This document shows positions 1 to 9,682 of a stretch of DNA of 64,000 nt, in pieces. The position numbers were made by a program, and so were the translations under genes. Positions within the stretch are counted from its first letter, which is position 1. The number at the start of each line of letters is the position of its first letter. The stretch is taken from NCBI RefSeq assembly GCF_014633365.1, contig NC_068338.1, positions 19,044,616-19,108,615 of the forward strand, written 5' to 3'. Under the pieces are notes generated by a model, which worked only from the letters and a program-made list of their open reading frames with translations, did not search any database and was not told the DNA's origin. This DNA is from Diospyros lotus. Lineage: Eukaryota; Streptophyta; Magnoliopsida; Ericales; Ebenaceae.

Positions 1-544
1 TATTTTGTGTATTAATTGCAATTGAATTTATGGTAGTTGCTTAAATTAGAATCCCGCATATCATATATGGGGATTGCTTAAATTAGAACCATCATCATCT
101 CTAATTGCATTTAATAACAAACCCTCATATCTGAAATTAAATTAATGTTACTAACTTTGTCTACTAAAATTTGGGAATCAACGGGTTGGCGCTGAAATTA
201 TCTTAATTCAAGTGCTATCCAATTTCATATTTACACATTTAGCATTTATTTCAACTTCTACCTTGCTTTTTTTCCTAAGTATTTGTTATCTAAAAATCTA
301 TAAAAAAAAAAACCTTGTTGCCAATTCGTCCAAATGCGTGTGCGTGTGTGTGACATTCTTTTTCTTTTGCTATAAATAAATCTCTTAGTAGATGACCTGG
401 ACTCATCTAAAAAATATAAATTTAAATTTGGACTACAATTGCACTCGTACACTGATGAGTATAAACCTCTCACCAAAATAAAGGAAAAAATATAAAATTT
501 TTATTGTGTTTTGTTTTGTATTTTAATTGCAGGGTGAGAGTGCA
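1..544 (+). repeat. 5' LTR, 3' part only
   Basis: Aligns base for base, with small indels, to 11060-11596; both copies end with GAGAGTGCA. The left part of the LTR lies outside the window. The LTR end is set at the last CA before the spacer that precedes the primer-binding site. Confidence 0.85.
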
Positions 545-553
545 GCCAAAATT

Positions 554-622
554 TGGCGCCGTTGCCAGGGATCGAACCCGGGTCATCCACGTAACAGGCG
601 AGAATACTCACCACTATACTAC
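554..622 (-). other. Primer-binding site that is a near-complete antisense tRNA-Asp copy including CCA
   Basis: A normal PBS of this lineage complements only about the last 18 nt of tRNA-Asp. Here the complement starts with TGG (the CCA tail, which eukaryotic tRNA genes do not encode) and continues through the T arm, anticodon arm and D arm to about position 7 of the tRNA. Read on the - strand it contains TAGTATAGTGG (D arm/A box) and GGTTCGATCC (T loop/B box). Against my memory of plant tRNA-Asp(GUC) I count about 6 differences in 69 nt, mostly C-to-T or G-to-A. One changes the anticodon position GTC to GTT. The remaining acceptor-stem bases (623-628) do not match and read as gag (codons for D-K-A-K-M-W-L follow). 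A tRNA gene finder might call this a tRNA or pseudo-tRNA, but it is best explained as a reverse-transcribed primer. Confidence 0.85.
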
Positions 623-625
623 GAG

Positions 626-1482
626 GATAAGGCTAAAATGTGGTTGAGCACTATTCCACCTAGGTCCATAGGAATCTGCAGGGAAATGCAAATGACATTT
701 TTGAAAAAATATTTCCAGCCAATAGGACTGCCACTCTTCAGAGGCAAATTATGAATTTTGTGTGCAAACCCAATGAGAACTTTGCTCAAACTTGGGAGAG
801 GTTTAAGGACCTTCTCCATGCTTGCCCATATCATGCTTTTGAACAATGGAGAGTGGTACGTTTCTTTCATGATGCTCTTAGTCCTCAATTGAAAATGCTA
901 GTGTCCACTATGTGTAATGGTGAGTTTTATGATAAGACTCCAGATGAAACATTCCAGTTCTTTAATACCTTAGCAGAAAACATTAGAAATTGGGAGGTTG
1001 GACTAATATCTTCTAATGACTCAAGAGAAAATCCACAGTCTAGAGATAGGTACCAACTGAGTGAGAGTGATGATCTGAATGCTAGGATAGCTGTCTTGAT
1101 AAGAAAGATTGAAAGTCTGGAAACCAAGAGAACACAGTCTGTTAATCAAGTGGAAGTAAAATGTGCAGTTTGTGACACAATAGAGCACAAGACTGATGAA
1201 TGTCCTACATTACCTGCTTTCAAAGAGGTATTGTATGGACAAACAAATAATGGACATCCACACAATTTTGAGGGTAGGCATAACCAAAATCAAGGGGGAA
1301 ATTATTATGGGCAAAACCAAAATTACAAATATATCATCCCAATAATAGAAACCACCCAAATTTTTCTTGGAGAAATAATTCTGCAAATCATTCTCAGCCA
1401 CCATTCCCTGCATAACAATCTTTCCAACCAAATCAAGGTTCCTCATCCAACACCGACCAGCCACCTCATAGGAGACCTTTAG
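626..1482 (+). pseudogene. gag: gag remnant of the Athila-like element, N-terminus missing
   Basis: The conserved retrotransposon gag core is visible: KMWLSTIPPRS, then (after a frame change near 745-755) WERFKDLLHACPYH, then FHDALSP. A CX2CX4HX4C zinc knuckle follows at 1162-1203 (C-AV-C-DTIE-H-KTDE-C). Gag would form the virus-like particle and bind RNA. Gag of this group normally has roughly 100 residues before the KMWL motif. Here the motif begins directly after the antisense tRNA copy, so leader and gag N-terminus are absent. The reading frame is open through the join but shifted once. Confidence 0.8.
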
Positions 1483-2100
1483 AGGATACTCTGCATTAAT
1501 TCATCCAAAACCAAACAAGAATCAATAATCAAGTTGTTAAAACTCAGGAGCAAACAAACAGAGCCATAGAAGGCATTAGGAGTCAGATGACCAAGTTAAC
1601 ACAAACATTGAGTGTGAGAGAACTCGAAAGGTTTCCATCCCAAACTAATCCTAACCCAATTAGGCAAACCAACCAGGTAGAAGCTTCAATAGTGAAACCA
1701 ACACTCATGAACAAGTGCAAGCAGTGACTGCCTTAAGAAGTGGAAGAATAATTGAAAAACCAACTGATCCTAGGATAAACTAACCTGCTGCTGAAGAGGA
1801 AGAACCAAAAGATCATGAATCCACCGTGGAAAAAAATGAAAAAAATGAGAAAAATGAAAAAAATGAAAAAAAAATGAGAAAAATGAAAAACAAAAAGAAG
1901 ATGGGAAAGAAATTCAATACAAGCCCAAACCACCTTTTCCACAAAGGTTGAATCATTTGAAAAAATAGCAACAAAATGCAGATATATATGAAGTGTTTAA
2001 GTAAGTGAGAATCAACATTCCGTTGTTGAATGCAATCAAACAAACACCTTCATATGTAAAATTTTTGAAAGATCTGTGAACCGTCAAAAGAAAAATAAAT
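1483..2100 (+). other. gag-protease linker remnant with A-rich low-complexity tract
   Basis: Continuation of the polyprotein in several broken frames. At about 1829-1890 a repeating AAAAATGA-type tract would encode Lys/Asn/Glu repeats. The opposite strand gives Phe/Ile-rich open frames that are composition artefacts. No separate gene is seen. Confidence 0.6.
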
Positions 2101-2625
2101 GTGCATGAAAAGGCATTCCTGACCGAACAAGTCAGCGCCATTCTCCAATTGAAGACTCATCCCAAATACAAACACCCAGGCTGTCCAACCATTTCATGCA
2201 TCATAGGAAGTCAAAAAGTTGATCGCGCACTCTTGGATTTAGGAACTAGTGTCAATTTGTTGCCATACAGTGTGTATCAATAGTTGGGATTAGGTGAGCT
2301 CAAACCCACTAGAGTGACCCTTCAGCTGGTTGATCGATCAATCAAAGTTCCATGAGGAATTGTGGAGGATGTTCTAGTGCAAATCGATAAGTTCTACTTT
2401 TTGGTTGACATTATCGTTTTGGACACCCAGCCGCATCAGGGGCCTCAGCCTCCTATGCCAGTCATCTTAGGTCGCCCATTCCTTACCACATCAAATGCCA
2501 TCATCAACTGTAGGAATGGAATCTTGAAATTGTCATTTGGAAATATGACTTTGGAAACAAACATTTTTAGGATTTCCAAACAACCTGATATGGAGAATGA
2601 GACTGAAGAAGCTGATCTGATATAG
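2101..2625 (+). pseudogene. Aspartic protease remnant
   Basis: The frame from 2101 contains ALLDLGTSVNLLPYSVY (about 2227-2280). This is the retroviral-type aspartic protease active site in its DLGxS form, and it is closed by TAG at 2281. The frame from 2362 continues the fold with PVILGRPFL, the second conserved block of the protease. This domain would cleave the Gag-Pol polyprotein. The in-frame stop and the break between the blocks make it non-functional. Confidence 0.82.
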
Positions 2626-2628
2626 ACA

Positions 2629-4295
2629 TTGAGTGAGGAGTACATTAACTGTGAATTTGCTCAGGAAAATTTTGAATTGGAGGAATTTATGGAGCAACAA
2701 GATTGCTCTCGAGAGAAAACTGAATCTGTCTTAAGCTACTCACTCGCACCTGAAAGGAAACCATTACCAAACAACCTTAAGTATGCATTCCTAGGTAAAG
2801 GAGAATCTTTGCCGGTGGTGATCTCATCAAGTCTGAATCCTCAACAGGAGGAACAATTGCTAAATCTATTAAAGATACACAAGAAAGTTCTAGGTTGGAC
2901 TATAGAAGACTTGCATGGCATTAGTCCCTTAATTTGCACCCACAGAATTTTCTTGGAAGAAGATGCAAGGCCGGTGAGATAGATGCAGAGAAGATTAAAC
3001 CCAAACATGAAGGAAATGGTTAGGGGGGAGGTGTTGAATCTCTTAGATGCTAGCATCATCTACCCTATATCTGATTCCAAATGGGTTAGTCCAACTCAAG
3101 TCGTATCTAAGAAGTCAAGAGTCACTGTGATAGCAAATGAGAACAATGAGATCATTTCTACACGCATCCAGACTGGATGGCGGATGTGCATAGATTATAG
3201 GAAGCTTAACTCTATGACTAGGAAGGATCATTTTTCGCTCCCATTTTTGGATCAGGTGTTAGAGAGAATAGCGGGACATGCCTTCTACTGCTTCCTAGAT
3301 GGGTATTCTGGGTACAATTAAATTGAAATTGCCTTAGAGGATCAGGAGAAAACCACATTCACATGTCCATTCGGGACATTTGCTTACAAACGAATGCCAT
3401 TTGGTCTGTGCAATGCCCTTGCAACCTTTCAAAGATGCATAATGAGTATTTTCAGTGAATTGGTTGAGAATGTGGTAGAAGTCTTTATGGATGACTTCTC
3501 AGTATACGGAGACAATTTTGAGAGTTGTCTAGAAAATTTGGAGAAATTCTAGTTCGGTGCAAAGAAACAAATTTAGTGTTAAATTGGGAGAAGTGTCATT
3601 TCATGGTTACTCAAGGAAGTGTCCTGGGACATATTGTTTCTTCCAGGGGTATTGAGGTTGATCATTCCAAGGTTGAGTCAATTCAAAAATTACCCGCTCT
3701 AAGGAATGTGAGAGAGGTTAGGTCTTTTCTTGGCCATGCTGGTTTTTATAGGTGATTTATCGTTTCATTCAGTGCCATAGCCAGACCTTTATGCCGTCTC
3801 CTAGCTTTTGACATACCTTTTGAGTGGAATGGTGAGTGTCAAGTTGCTTTTGAGAAGTTGAAGAAATCACTCATTTCAGTACCTATCGTTCTATCCCCTG
3901 ATTGGTCCCTCCCATTTGAACTTATGTGCGATGCTAATGATTACGTGGGAGGAGCTGTGTTAGGGTAGAGGAAGGATAAGAAACCTCATGTGATATACTA
4001 TGCTAGCAAAACTCTTAATGAGGCGCAAAAGAATTACACCATTACAGATAAAGAGTTACTAGCAGTTGTCTTTGCCCTAAACAAATTCTGATCTTACCTC
4101 GTAGGGTTACTAGTGATCATTTTTACCGATCACGCTGGTTTGATGTATTTGTTCACAAAGCAAGATGCAAAACCCTATCTCTTCCGATGGATCTTACTTC
4201 TGCAAGAGTTCAACATTGAAATTAGAGACAAGAAGGGAGTAGGGAATGTGGCGGCTGATCATTTGTCAAGGATTTCAAGTCAAGATCTCACATAA
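2629..4295 (+). pseudogene. pol: Reverse transcriptase-RNase H remnant
   Basis: RT blocks in order: WVSPTQVVSKKS, MCIDYRKLNSMTRKDHF, FLDGYSGYN, FGTFAYKRMPFGLCNA, FMDDFSVYG (catalytic block at 3484-3498), LGHIVSSRGI and VRSFLGHAGFY. RNase H follows with CDANDYVGGAVLG, ITDKELLAVVFAL and FTDHAGLMYL. Together they would copy element RNA into DNA and remove the RNA strand. Stops include TAG 2980, TAA 3319, TAG near 3549, TGA near 3754, a stop near 3967 and a stop near 4090. The catalytic Asp pair is still encoded, but the chain is broken many times. Confidence 0.88.
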
Positions 4296-4343
4296 TTTGA
4301 TGAACCAATCCACGACAATTTTCCTGATGAGCAACTGTTTGAA

Positions 4344-5640
4344 GTGAATGTTATTCCTACATCATCTGTTGTCTCTTGGTATGCCGACATTGCGAACTAC
4401 CTGGCAACTAGTCTGATCCTAGACCATTGGAGTAAGCTAGATAAGCATAAATTCTTCAAAAAAGTTAGAATCTTCTTTTGGGATGAGCCCTACCTCTTAA
4501 AGTATTGTCCTGACCAAATCATCCGTAGATGCATACTCGATCATGAGCAACAGAGTTTCATTAATTTCTATCATACTCTTGCATGTGGAGGCCATTTTTC
4601 TGTCAATAAAACAGTTGCAAAAATTTTCTAGAATGGATTTTATTGGTCGACACTGTTCAAGGATGTGTTAAAGTTCTGTTCAAGTTGCGATCGATGTCAA
4701 AGGTTAGGAAGTCTGTCGAGGAGAAACATGATGCCATTACATCCGATCCAAGTGTTAAAAGTTTTTGATTGTTAGGGTATAGATTTTATGGGCCCATTTG
4801 TCAATTCATTTGGTCATGAATACATCTTACTTGCTGTTGACTATGTGTCCAAATGGGTCGAAGCGATCCCGGCCAAAACAAATGACCATAGGACTGTCGT
4901 GAAATTTTTGAAAGAAAACATATTCAGTCAATTTGGGATACCATGAGCAATCATCAGTGATGGGGGTTCCCATTTTTGTAATAAAGTTGTGGCATGATTA
5001 ATGAAGAAATATGGTGTACTGCACAAGGTTGCAACACCATACCATCCCCAAACCAATGGTCAAGCCGAGTTAACCAATAGGGAGATTAAGCGCATATTGG
5101 AAAAGACTGTTGCTGCTAATCGTAAGGATTGGTCCTTAAGACTAGTAGACGCTCTTTAGGCGTACATGACAGCTTACAAAACAATTTTAGGAATGTCTCC
5201 CTATAGGCTAGTATACGGTAAATTTTGTCATCTGTTGGTGGAAATTGAGCATAGAGCATATTGGGCAATTCAAAAGATTAACAAGATTCTAATTGAAGTA
5301 GGCCTATCTAGGAAGCTTCAATTGAATGAACTCGAGGAAATTCAGAACGAGGCATTTGAAAATGCACGATTGGCTAAGGTTCGCATGAAAGAGTTGCATG
5401 ATCGGCACATCATTCAAAAAAGCTTTCAGGTAGGGTAGCATGTACTCTTGTACGATTCTCGATTGCATTTATTTCTAGGAAAATTGAAGTCTCGATGGGT
5501 CGGCCTCTTTGTAATCAAGTCCATCTCAAAATATGGGGCCTTTGAGATAGAAAATCCAGAGTCATGACAACTTCTTACAGTCAATGGTCATAGGTTGAAA
5601 CCATACCAGGGTAGTGTTGAGGAGAATGAAGGAGAGTTGT
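4344..5640 (+). pseudogene. pol: Integrase remnant
   Basis: The zinc-binding HHCC region shows HTLACGGHF and CSSCDRCQRLG. The catalytic core shows [18 protein letters not shown] and [13 protein letters not shown], which hold the D, D and E block positions. A C-terminal domain follows with LHDRHI, LKSRWVGLFVI and VNGHRLKPY. Integrase would insert the cDNA into the host genome. Stops interrupt it near 4629, 4773, 4945, 4996, 5157 and 5436. No chromodomain is seen, as expected for Athila/Tat elements. Confidence 0.85.
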
Positions 5641-6576
5641 GGATTTGAATGATCCACGATCATCTGATGAGTAAGGGAAGTTTCATGTCGTCTGGGAATC
5701 TGACGTTAAAAGACCACATTTCCATTTAGGTTAAATGGATGTCTTTAGATCTGGGATATTAAAAAAAAGAAAGAAAAGAAGTATATAAAAATATATTTAT
5801 ATATATATATATATAAATTGTTTCTTTTCTGCATTACTTAAATAGTGTTTTTCTGCGTGCAGTCTAAATAAAATTTTTGTATACGAGTTCATGCATTGAA
5901 GACCGCCAGGTATGCCTATCTTCTATCATTTTATTGCCGATTAAGGACAATACGCAATTCAAGTTGGGGGGTAAGGTGTACTTAAGAATTGATTTATTGG
6001 TATTTGAAATTGATCCATTGTGCAAATAATTTTGTTTGACTCGATAATATCGTCTTGTGTGGTATATATGATTTTATTTGGCCCCTAAAAAAACCTCTTA
6101 AAAAAAAATTTAACCAAAAATAAATAATAATAAAAAAATAAATAATAATATAAAAAAATTAAAAAAATTGAAAAAAAAGAGGGAATTGACGTTGGTGGTA
6201 GCCATTTTTCTCGGGCAGTGCAATCACATTGCCTTATAAAGAAAGAGGCACATTGCCAAATGTTAAAAAACGAGACGCTAGACGACGCCCCTGACAGTGC
6301 AATTATGACATGTCTCGAGCTGAGTGTAAAATAGTGATGCTCATTGCTCTATAAGAGACTCCATATCTGTATGAGGCAAGCCACATTTTTTTGAGCTCAA
6401 TCTTCTCTCCTTTGTGTTAATCTCTAATTAGGTACTTTCATTCCTTTTGTAAGGTTCATAGTTCTTTACTTTCTTCTTATTATAGTTGTTTTTTAAAAAA
6501 AAAAAAATAGATCTTCAACTCTCAAAAATTCGCAAGTACTATCAATCTTTCCCACAGAATGATTTAAAAAAAAATT
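5641..6576 (+). other. Non-coding region 3' of pol with internal polypurine-like tract
   Basis: AT-rich, with a (TA)n run near 5790-5815 and A-rich runs near 6105-6180. At 5960-5971 the sequence CAAGTTGGGGGG matches the element's real polypurine tract at 9669-9680. No coding similarity is seen. A TATAAAGAAAG stretch near 6234 is a possible but unproven promoter-like site. Confidence 0.5.
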
Positions 6577-6966
6577 GATGCCGCTAGGTGTGAAAGACTT
6601 AGGCTATTGATGCGTAATAACATCCCTGAAGATATTCGTTGGTTGATCGAAGCAAGAGTTCGATTAGCTGGTAAAACTTCACCTAGTTTTAAGCACTTTT
6701 CAGGCTTGGGAAAGAGTAGTTTTTTGAAGAAACGAAAAGTAAAAAGAGTGAATGATTGTTATAAATGTGCTCGATGGACCTGTAACACACGATGCAAATC
6801 TGTGGGGTTTATGTTCATAAATCGAGAAGATAAAATTAGTTTCATAAAGGATGGACTGAGTAAGGAGTCTTTGGATGATATCCAATTGACTTTTGAGACG
6901 CATCCATGTGGAATAGTGCAAAAAGAACTTCTTATTTTATGGACCCAGTTCATAAGTGACCACTAA
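6577..6966 (+). CDS. Unknown ORF in the retrotransposon 3' region, cysteine-containing
   Basis: An open frame of about 130 codons runs from near 6577 to TAA at 6964-6966, with the first ATG at 6610. It lies in the sense orientation, 0.95 kb after integrase and 0.25 kb before the LOG-like copy. The protein is basic in its first half and has a cluster of five cysteines (CYKCARWTCNTRC, then a later THPC), which could form a small metal-binding site. There is no signal peptide and no membrane segment. I do not recognise the family. It could be an env-position accessory ORF of the element or a fragment of another captured gene. Two decayed partial copies of its DGLSKES...FETHP segment occur at about 7897-7950 and 8043-8100, which suggests the region has been duplicated. 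After the stop, the frame continues to look coding (SLENLTKNN), so it may once have been longer. Confidence 0.45.
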   Translation, partial: DAARCERLRLLMRNNIPEDIRWLIEARVRLAGKTSPSFKHFSGLGKSSFLKKRKVKRVNDCYKCARWTCNTRCKSVGFMFINREDKISFIKDGLSKESLDDIQLTFETHPCGIVQKELLILWTQFISDH

Positions 6967-7177
6967 CGCTATAGTCTTGAAAATCTGACTAAAAACAACC
7001 CTGTTTGCCAATCTATAAGAAAATTGGATGGGAAGCCTATATTCACTTCATAGAAAGTGTTTAAACCGTTTCTGGATGTAAAACCGGAGGAAAATGTGAG
7101 CCACAATTACAACTACTTGTGAATACGCATGATTTTTGTTTGTATTTATTTCTTATTGAATTCCTATATAGCTACTT

Positions 7178-7198
7178 TTGATCACCAAACTTCTTTCC
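7178..7198 (+). promoter_or_regulatory. Possible 3' splice site before the LOG-like ATG
   Basis: A pyrimidine-rich stretch ends in CTTCTTTCCAG, about 20 bases before ATG 7221. This is the layout expected if a downstream ORF were expressed from a spliced subgenomic RNA. No matching donor can be assigned, so this is inference only. Confidence 0.3.
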
Positions 7199-7220
7199 AG
7201 GGCATATAAAAGGAACAAAC

Positions 7221-7880
7221 ATGGGAGGCCAGTTAGTTCGTCGAATCAATACCATATGTGTACTTTGTGGCTCTCAACTTGGGAGCGATATTTGTTAGGC
7301 ACTTATAGCAAGCGAACTAGGCCAAAAATTAAGAGAAAAAAAATTAATTTGGTATATGGAAGGGGAAGTCGTGGATTAAATGGTTATGTTTCACAAGTTG
7401 CACATCTTGGAAAATTATTTGTGGTAGGTGTAATGCCAATCCCTTTGGCTGAACCATATATTTTTGGGATTACACGCAGTCAACTTATAGAAATGACTTC
7501 TATGTCTGAGAGCATAGCTTGTAAGATTTATCAGTTAAACGCCTTCATTGCTTTACTAGGAGGTTTTGGAACACTTGAAGAAATATTTTGTATAATCTTC
7601 TGGGCTAAGAGTAATCTCTTTACCAAACCCATTGGACTTTTAAATGTTAAACATTTTTTCAATGGGTTGCTCTCTTTTCTTGATTAGGCTGTGGATTAAG
7701 AGTTTATTTCTCTTTCAGTAAGAAAGATTCTCATTTCAGCATCCACTATTGAGGAGTTTCTAGAGAAATTACACACTTATGTTCCATAGCACGATCCTCA
7801 TGAGCTTCGGATGGACTAGTCTAAGGCAATCAGTAACAAACGCCAAAGGGATCCGATTAATTTAGATTTATCACTGTGAG
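7221..7880 (+). pseudogene. LOG-like: Captured LOG-type cytokinin riboside 5'-monophosphate phosphoribohydrolase, decayed
   Basis: LOG enzymes release active cytokinin base from its nucleotide. The copy starts at ATG 7221 with ICVLCGSQLGSD (the LOG N-terminal CG-S strand). A TAG stands at 7296-7298, then ASELGQKLREKK. A one-base length change in the A8 run at 7336-7343 shifts to the frame of INLVYGRGSRGLNG (family: LVYGGGSVGLMG), VSQVAH, FIALLGGFGTLEE (7544-7582; family PGGxGTxxE, Pro now Leu), KPIGLLNV and GLLSFLD. Beyond TAG 7685 it continues AVD-EFIS, LEKLHTYVP-HDP. It is intronless across nearly the whole protein, whereas plant LOG genes have several introns, so capture from spliced RNA is likely. 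The conserved MxxRK motif reads MSESI, losing the catalytic Arg. It lies in sense orientation inside the Athila-like element. Identification is firm; activity is very unlikely. Confidence 0.88.
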
Positions 7881-7896
7881 GAGTGCTCTTTGTTAA

Positions 7897-8120
7897 AATG
7901 GCTGAGTAAAGAGTACTTTTTGTACTATTGAGATGCATCTAGTTATTGTACAACTTGCAGGATTTTTCTTGGTTGTGTTCCTATAAAAAAAAATTAATTA
8001 TGTAAAAAAAAAAAACTGTGGAATGTTGTTAGGCAAGTCTATGATAAGATGGCTGAGTAAGGAGTACTTTTTGTACTCTTGAGACGCATTTTGTTTATCT
8101 TATAACTTGCATGTAATTTT
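7897..8120 (+). repeat. Pair of related ~70-bp direct repeats
   Basis: ATGGCTGAGTAAAGAGTACT (7898-) and ATGGCTGAGTAAGGAGTACT (8049-) begin two copies that continue through TTGAGA(T/C)GCAT and CAACTTGCA / TAACTTGCA. Both resemble 6850-6903 inside the unknown ORF, with an internal deletion. A-rich runs lie between them. Confidence 0.65.
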
Positions 8121-8250
8121 TATTTTGGTATGAAAATATAAATATATATATATGGTATGCTCATTTGTTTGCTTGAGTTTTAGCAGTTCACAGTAAATCT
8201 ATGGACTCGTGGAGTTACAAGTATTTCTAACAACCCTATTTTATTATTGT

Positions 8251-9668
8251 AATTCAGGTTGGGGGTGTAAGGTCTAGTTATGAATTATCTGGTTCATGTT
8301 TAACTGTGAGTTTGCTATTGCTTGCTTGTAGTCTTATGGGAATTGATTATCTTTATCTTCTATTATTAAAAAAAAAATTGTGTATTTTAAATAACGCTAT
8401 TCCTGAAGCTTTGGAGTTATGCATTGATAGTTGGTTAAGTTTGTAATACGAAACATGAATGCATTGATTTCTTATTTGAAAACGTATATGCATTAGAACA
8501 AGTAATCTGCATTCATCGGGTATTCAAACTTTAAGAATTGGTTATCGGTCATAAAGTCAAAGGTAACAGTAATTAGCTAATTAGAACATTGTATGATCTC
8601 TCAACAGAAGTGGAGACTATTACCCAAGTAAGTGTTTGAGCTTAATAACCGTTAAATCTGAGTGAAATAACACTTATTCTAAATATGTTTTATTATTTAT
8701 CTCATCTTTTCAATAGTTTCAAAACATCAATTCGCTTTGAATGTCTAATATAATAGCGGATGAATTTGACTGGTTTCAAATTTTGAATTAGATGACTGCG
8801 TAACATCATTTTGTAGAAGCATGATAGGGGGATCAATTTCTTTCATTTTAGGCCTATTAACTTTTTTCTTTCTTTAAATTAACCTTCATTGGTAGCCCAT
8901 TTGAGCCATTTGCAGTACAATTTCTTTCGTTACTCTCGTTTAACCCACAATCATATGAATTTTGTCCAGCCTAGTGTGCTTTTTTTTGGGAATTATTCTA
9001 CCTAGCTATTTTCATATTTAAAAAAGAAAAAGAAAAAAAAGAAAAATTCTCTTAGCTATTCAGCATAATTGTTTCAAAATAAATGCTGGAAAAAAAAAAA
9101 AATTCCCGACACACCCTTTGCACACTCTACCTTTTCTTTGACAACCCGTATTAACCTCATAACCCCATTACAACCCAGTCTGGTTCCTCTTGATGCTATA
9201 AATCATGTAATATCAGAATTCGAGTTTGGAGTAGGAAATTATGTTCAAATTCAGAAGCTATTCATTTAGGGTATTATTCCAGTCATGAAACTATGTCAAT
9301 TTCCCTATTCTTTCCTGAAAATACGTTCCTTATATTTAGGATGACACTGAGTTTTGAACTTGTTCTGCATTTACTCTTATAACGGTGCACCCCCTTGTGT
9401 GTATACCTGAGGAATCCTTTTAATTGGAGGAAAAATTCATAGTAATGTTTGAAGTCAAAACTTCGAGGGAGTAAGTCTGTGTGTTGGTTATCCTAATTGC
9501 CATTCCTGAGATTGTATGACCTTTAACCAAAAATCTGATTTAGAATGCTAAATTATTTATTCGATTTTATGCATTTCGGTTTTGAATTTGAAATTTTTAC
9601 ATTCATACAGTTATTGTGAATAAAGTTTGGCAGGTGTATAGTCTGATTGTTAAGGGACTAGCAATGTT
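8251..9668 (+). other. Non-coding 3' region with a second polypurine-like tract
   Basis: At 8251-8270 AATTCAGGTTGGGGGTGTAA closely resembles the tract at 5956-5975. The rest is AT-rich with no coding similarity; a short open frame at 9069-9269 has no recognisable content. Confidence 0.5.
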
Positions 9669-9682
9669 TAAGTTGGGGGGTA
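9669..9682 (+). promoter_or_regulatory. Polypurine tract
   Basis: TAAGTTGGGGGGTA directly precedes the 3' LTR. It is the expected primer for plus-strand DNA synthesis. Confidence 0.7.

Noticed and set aside
554..628. A functional tRNA gene on the - strand
   Set aside because: It includes the CCA tail, sits exactly at the primer site after an LTR, has a changed anticodon position and its acceptor stem does not pair.
1733..2141. Phe/Ile-rich - strand frames
   Set aside because: Reverse complement of the A-rich gag linker.
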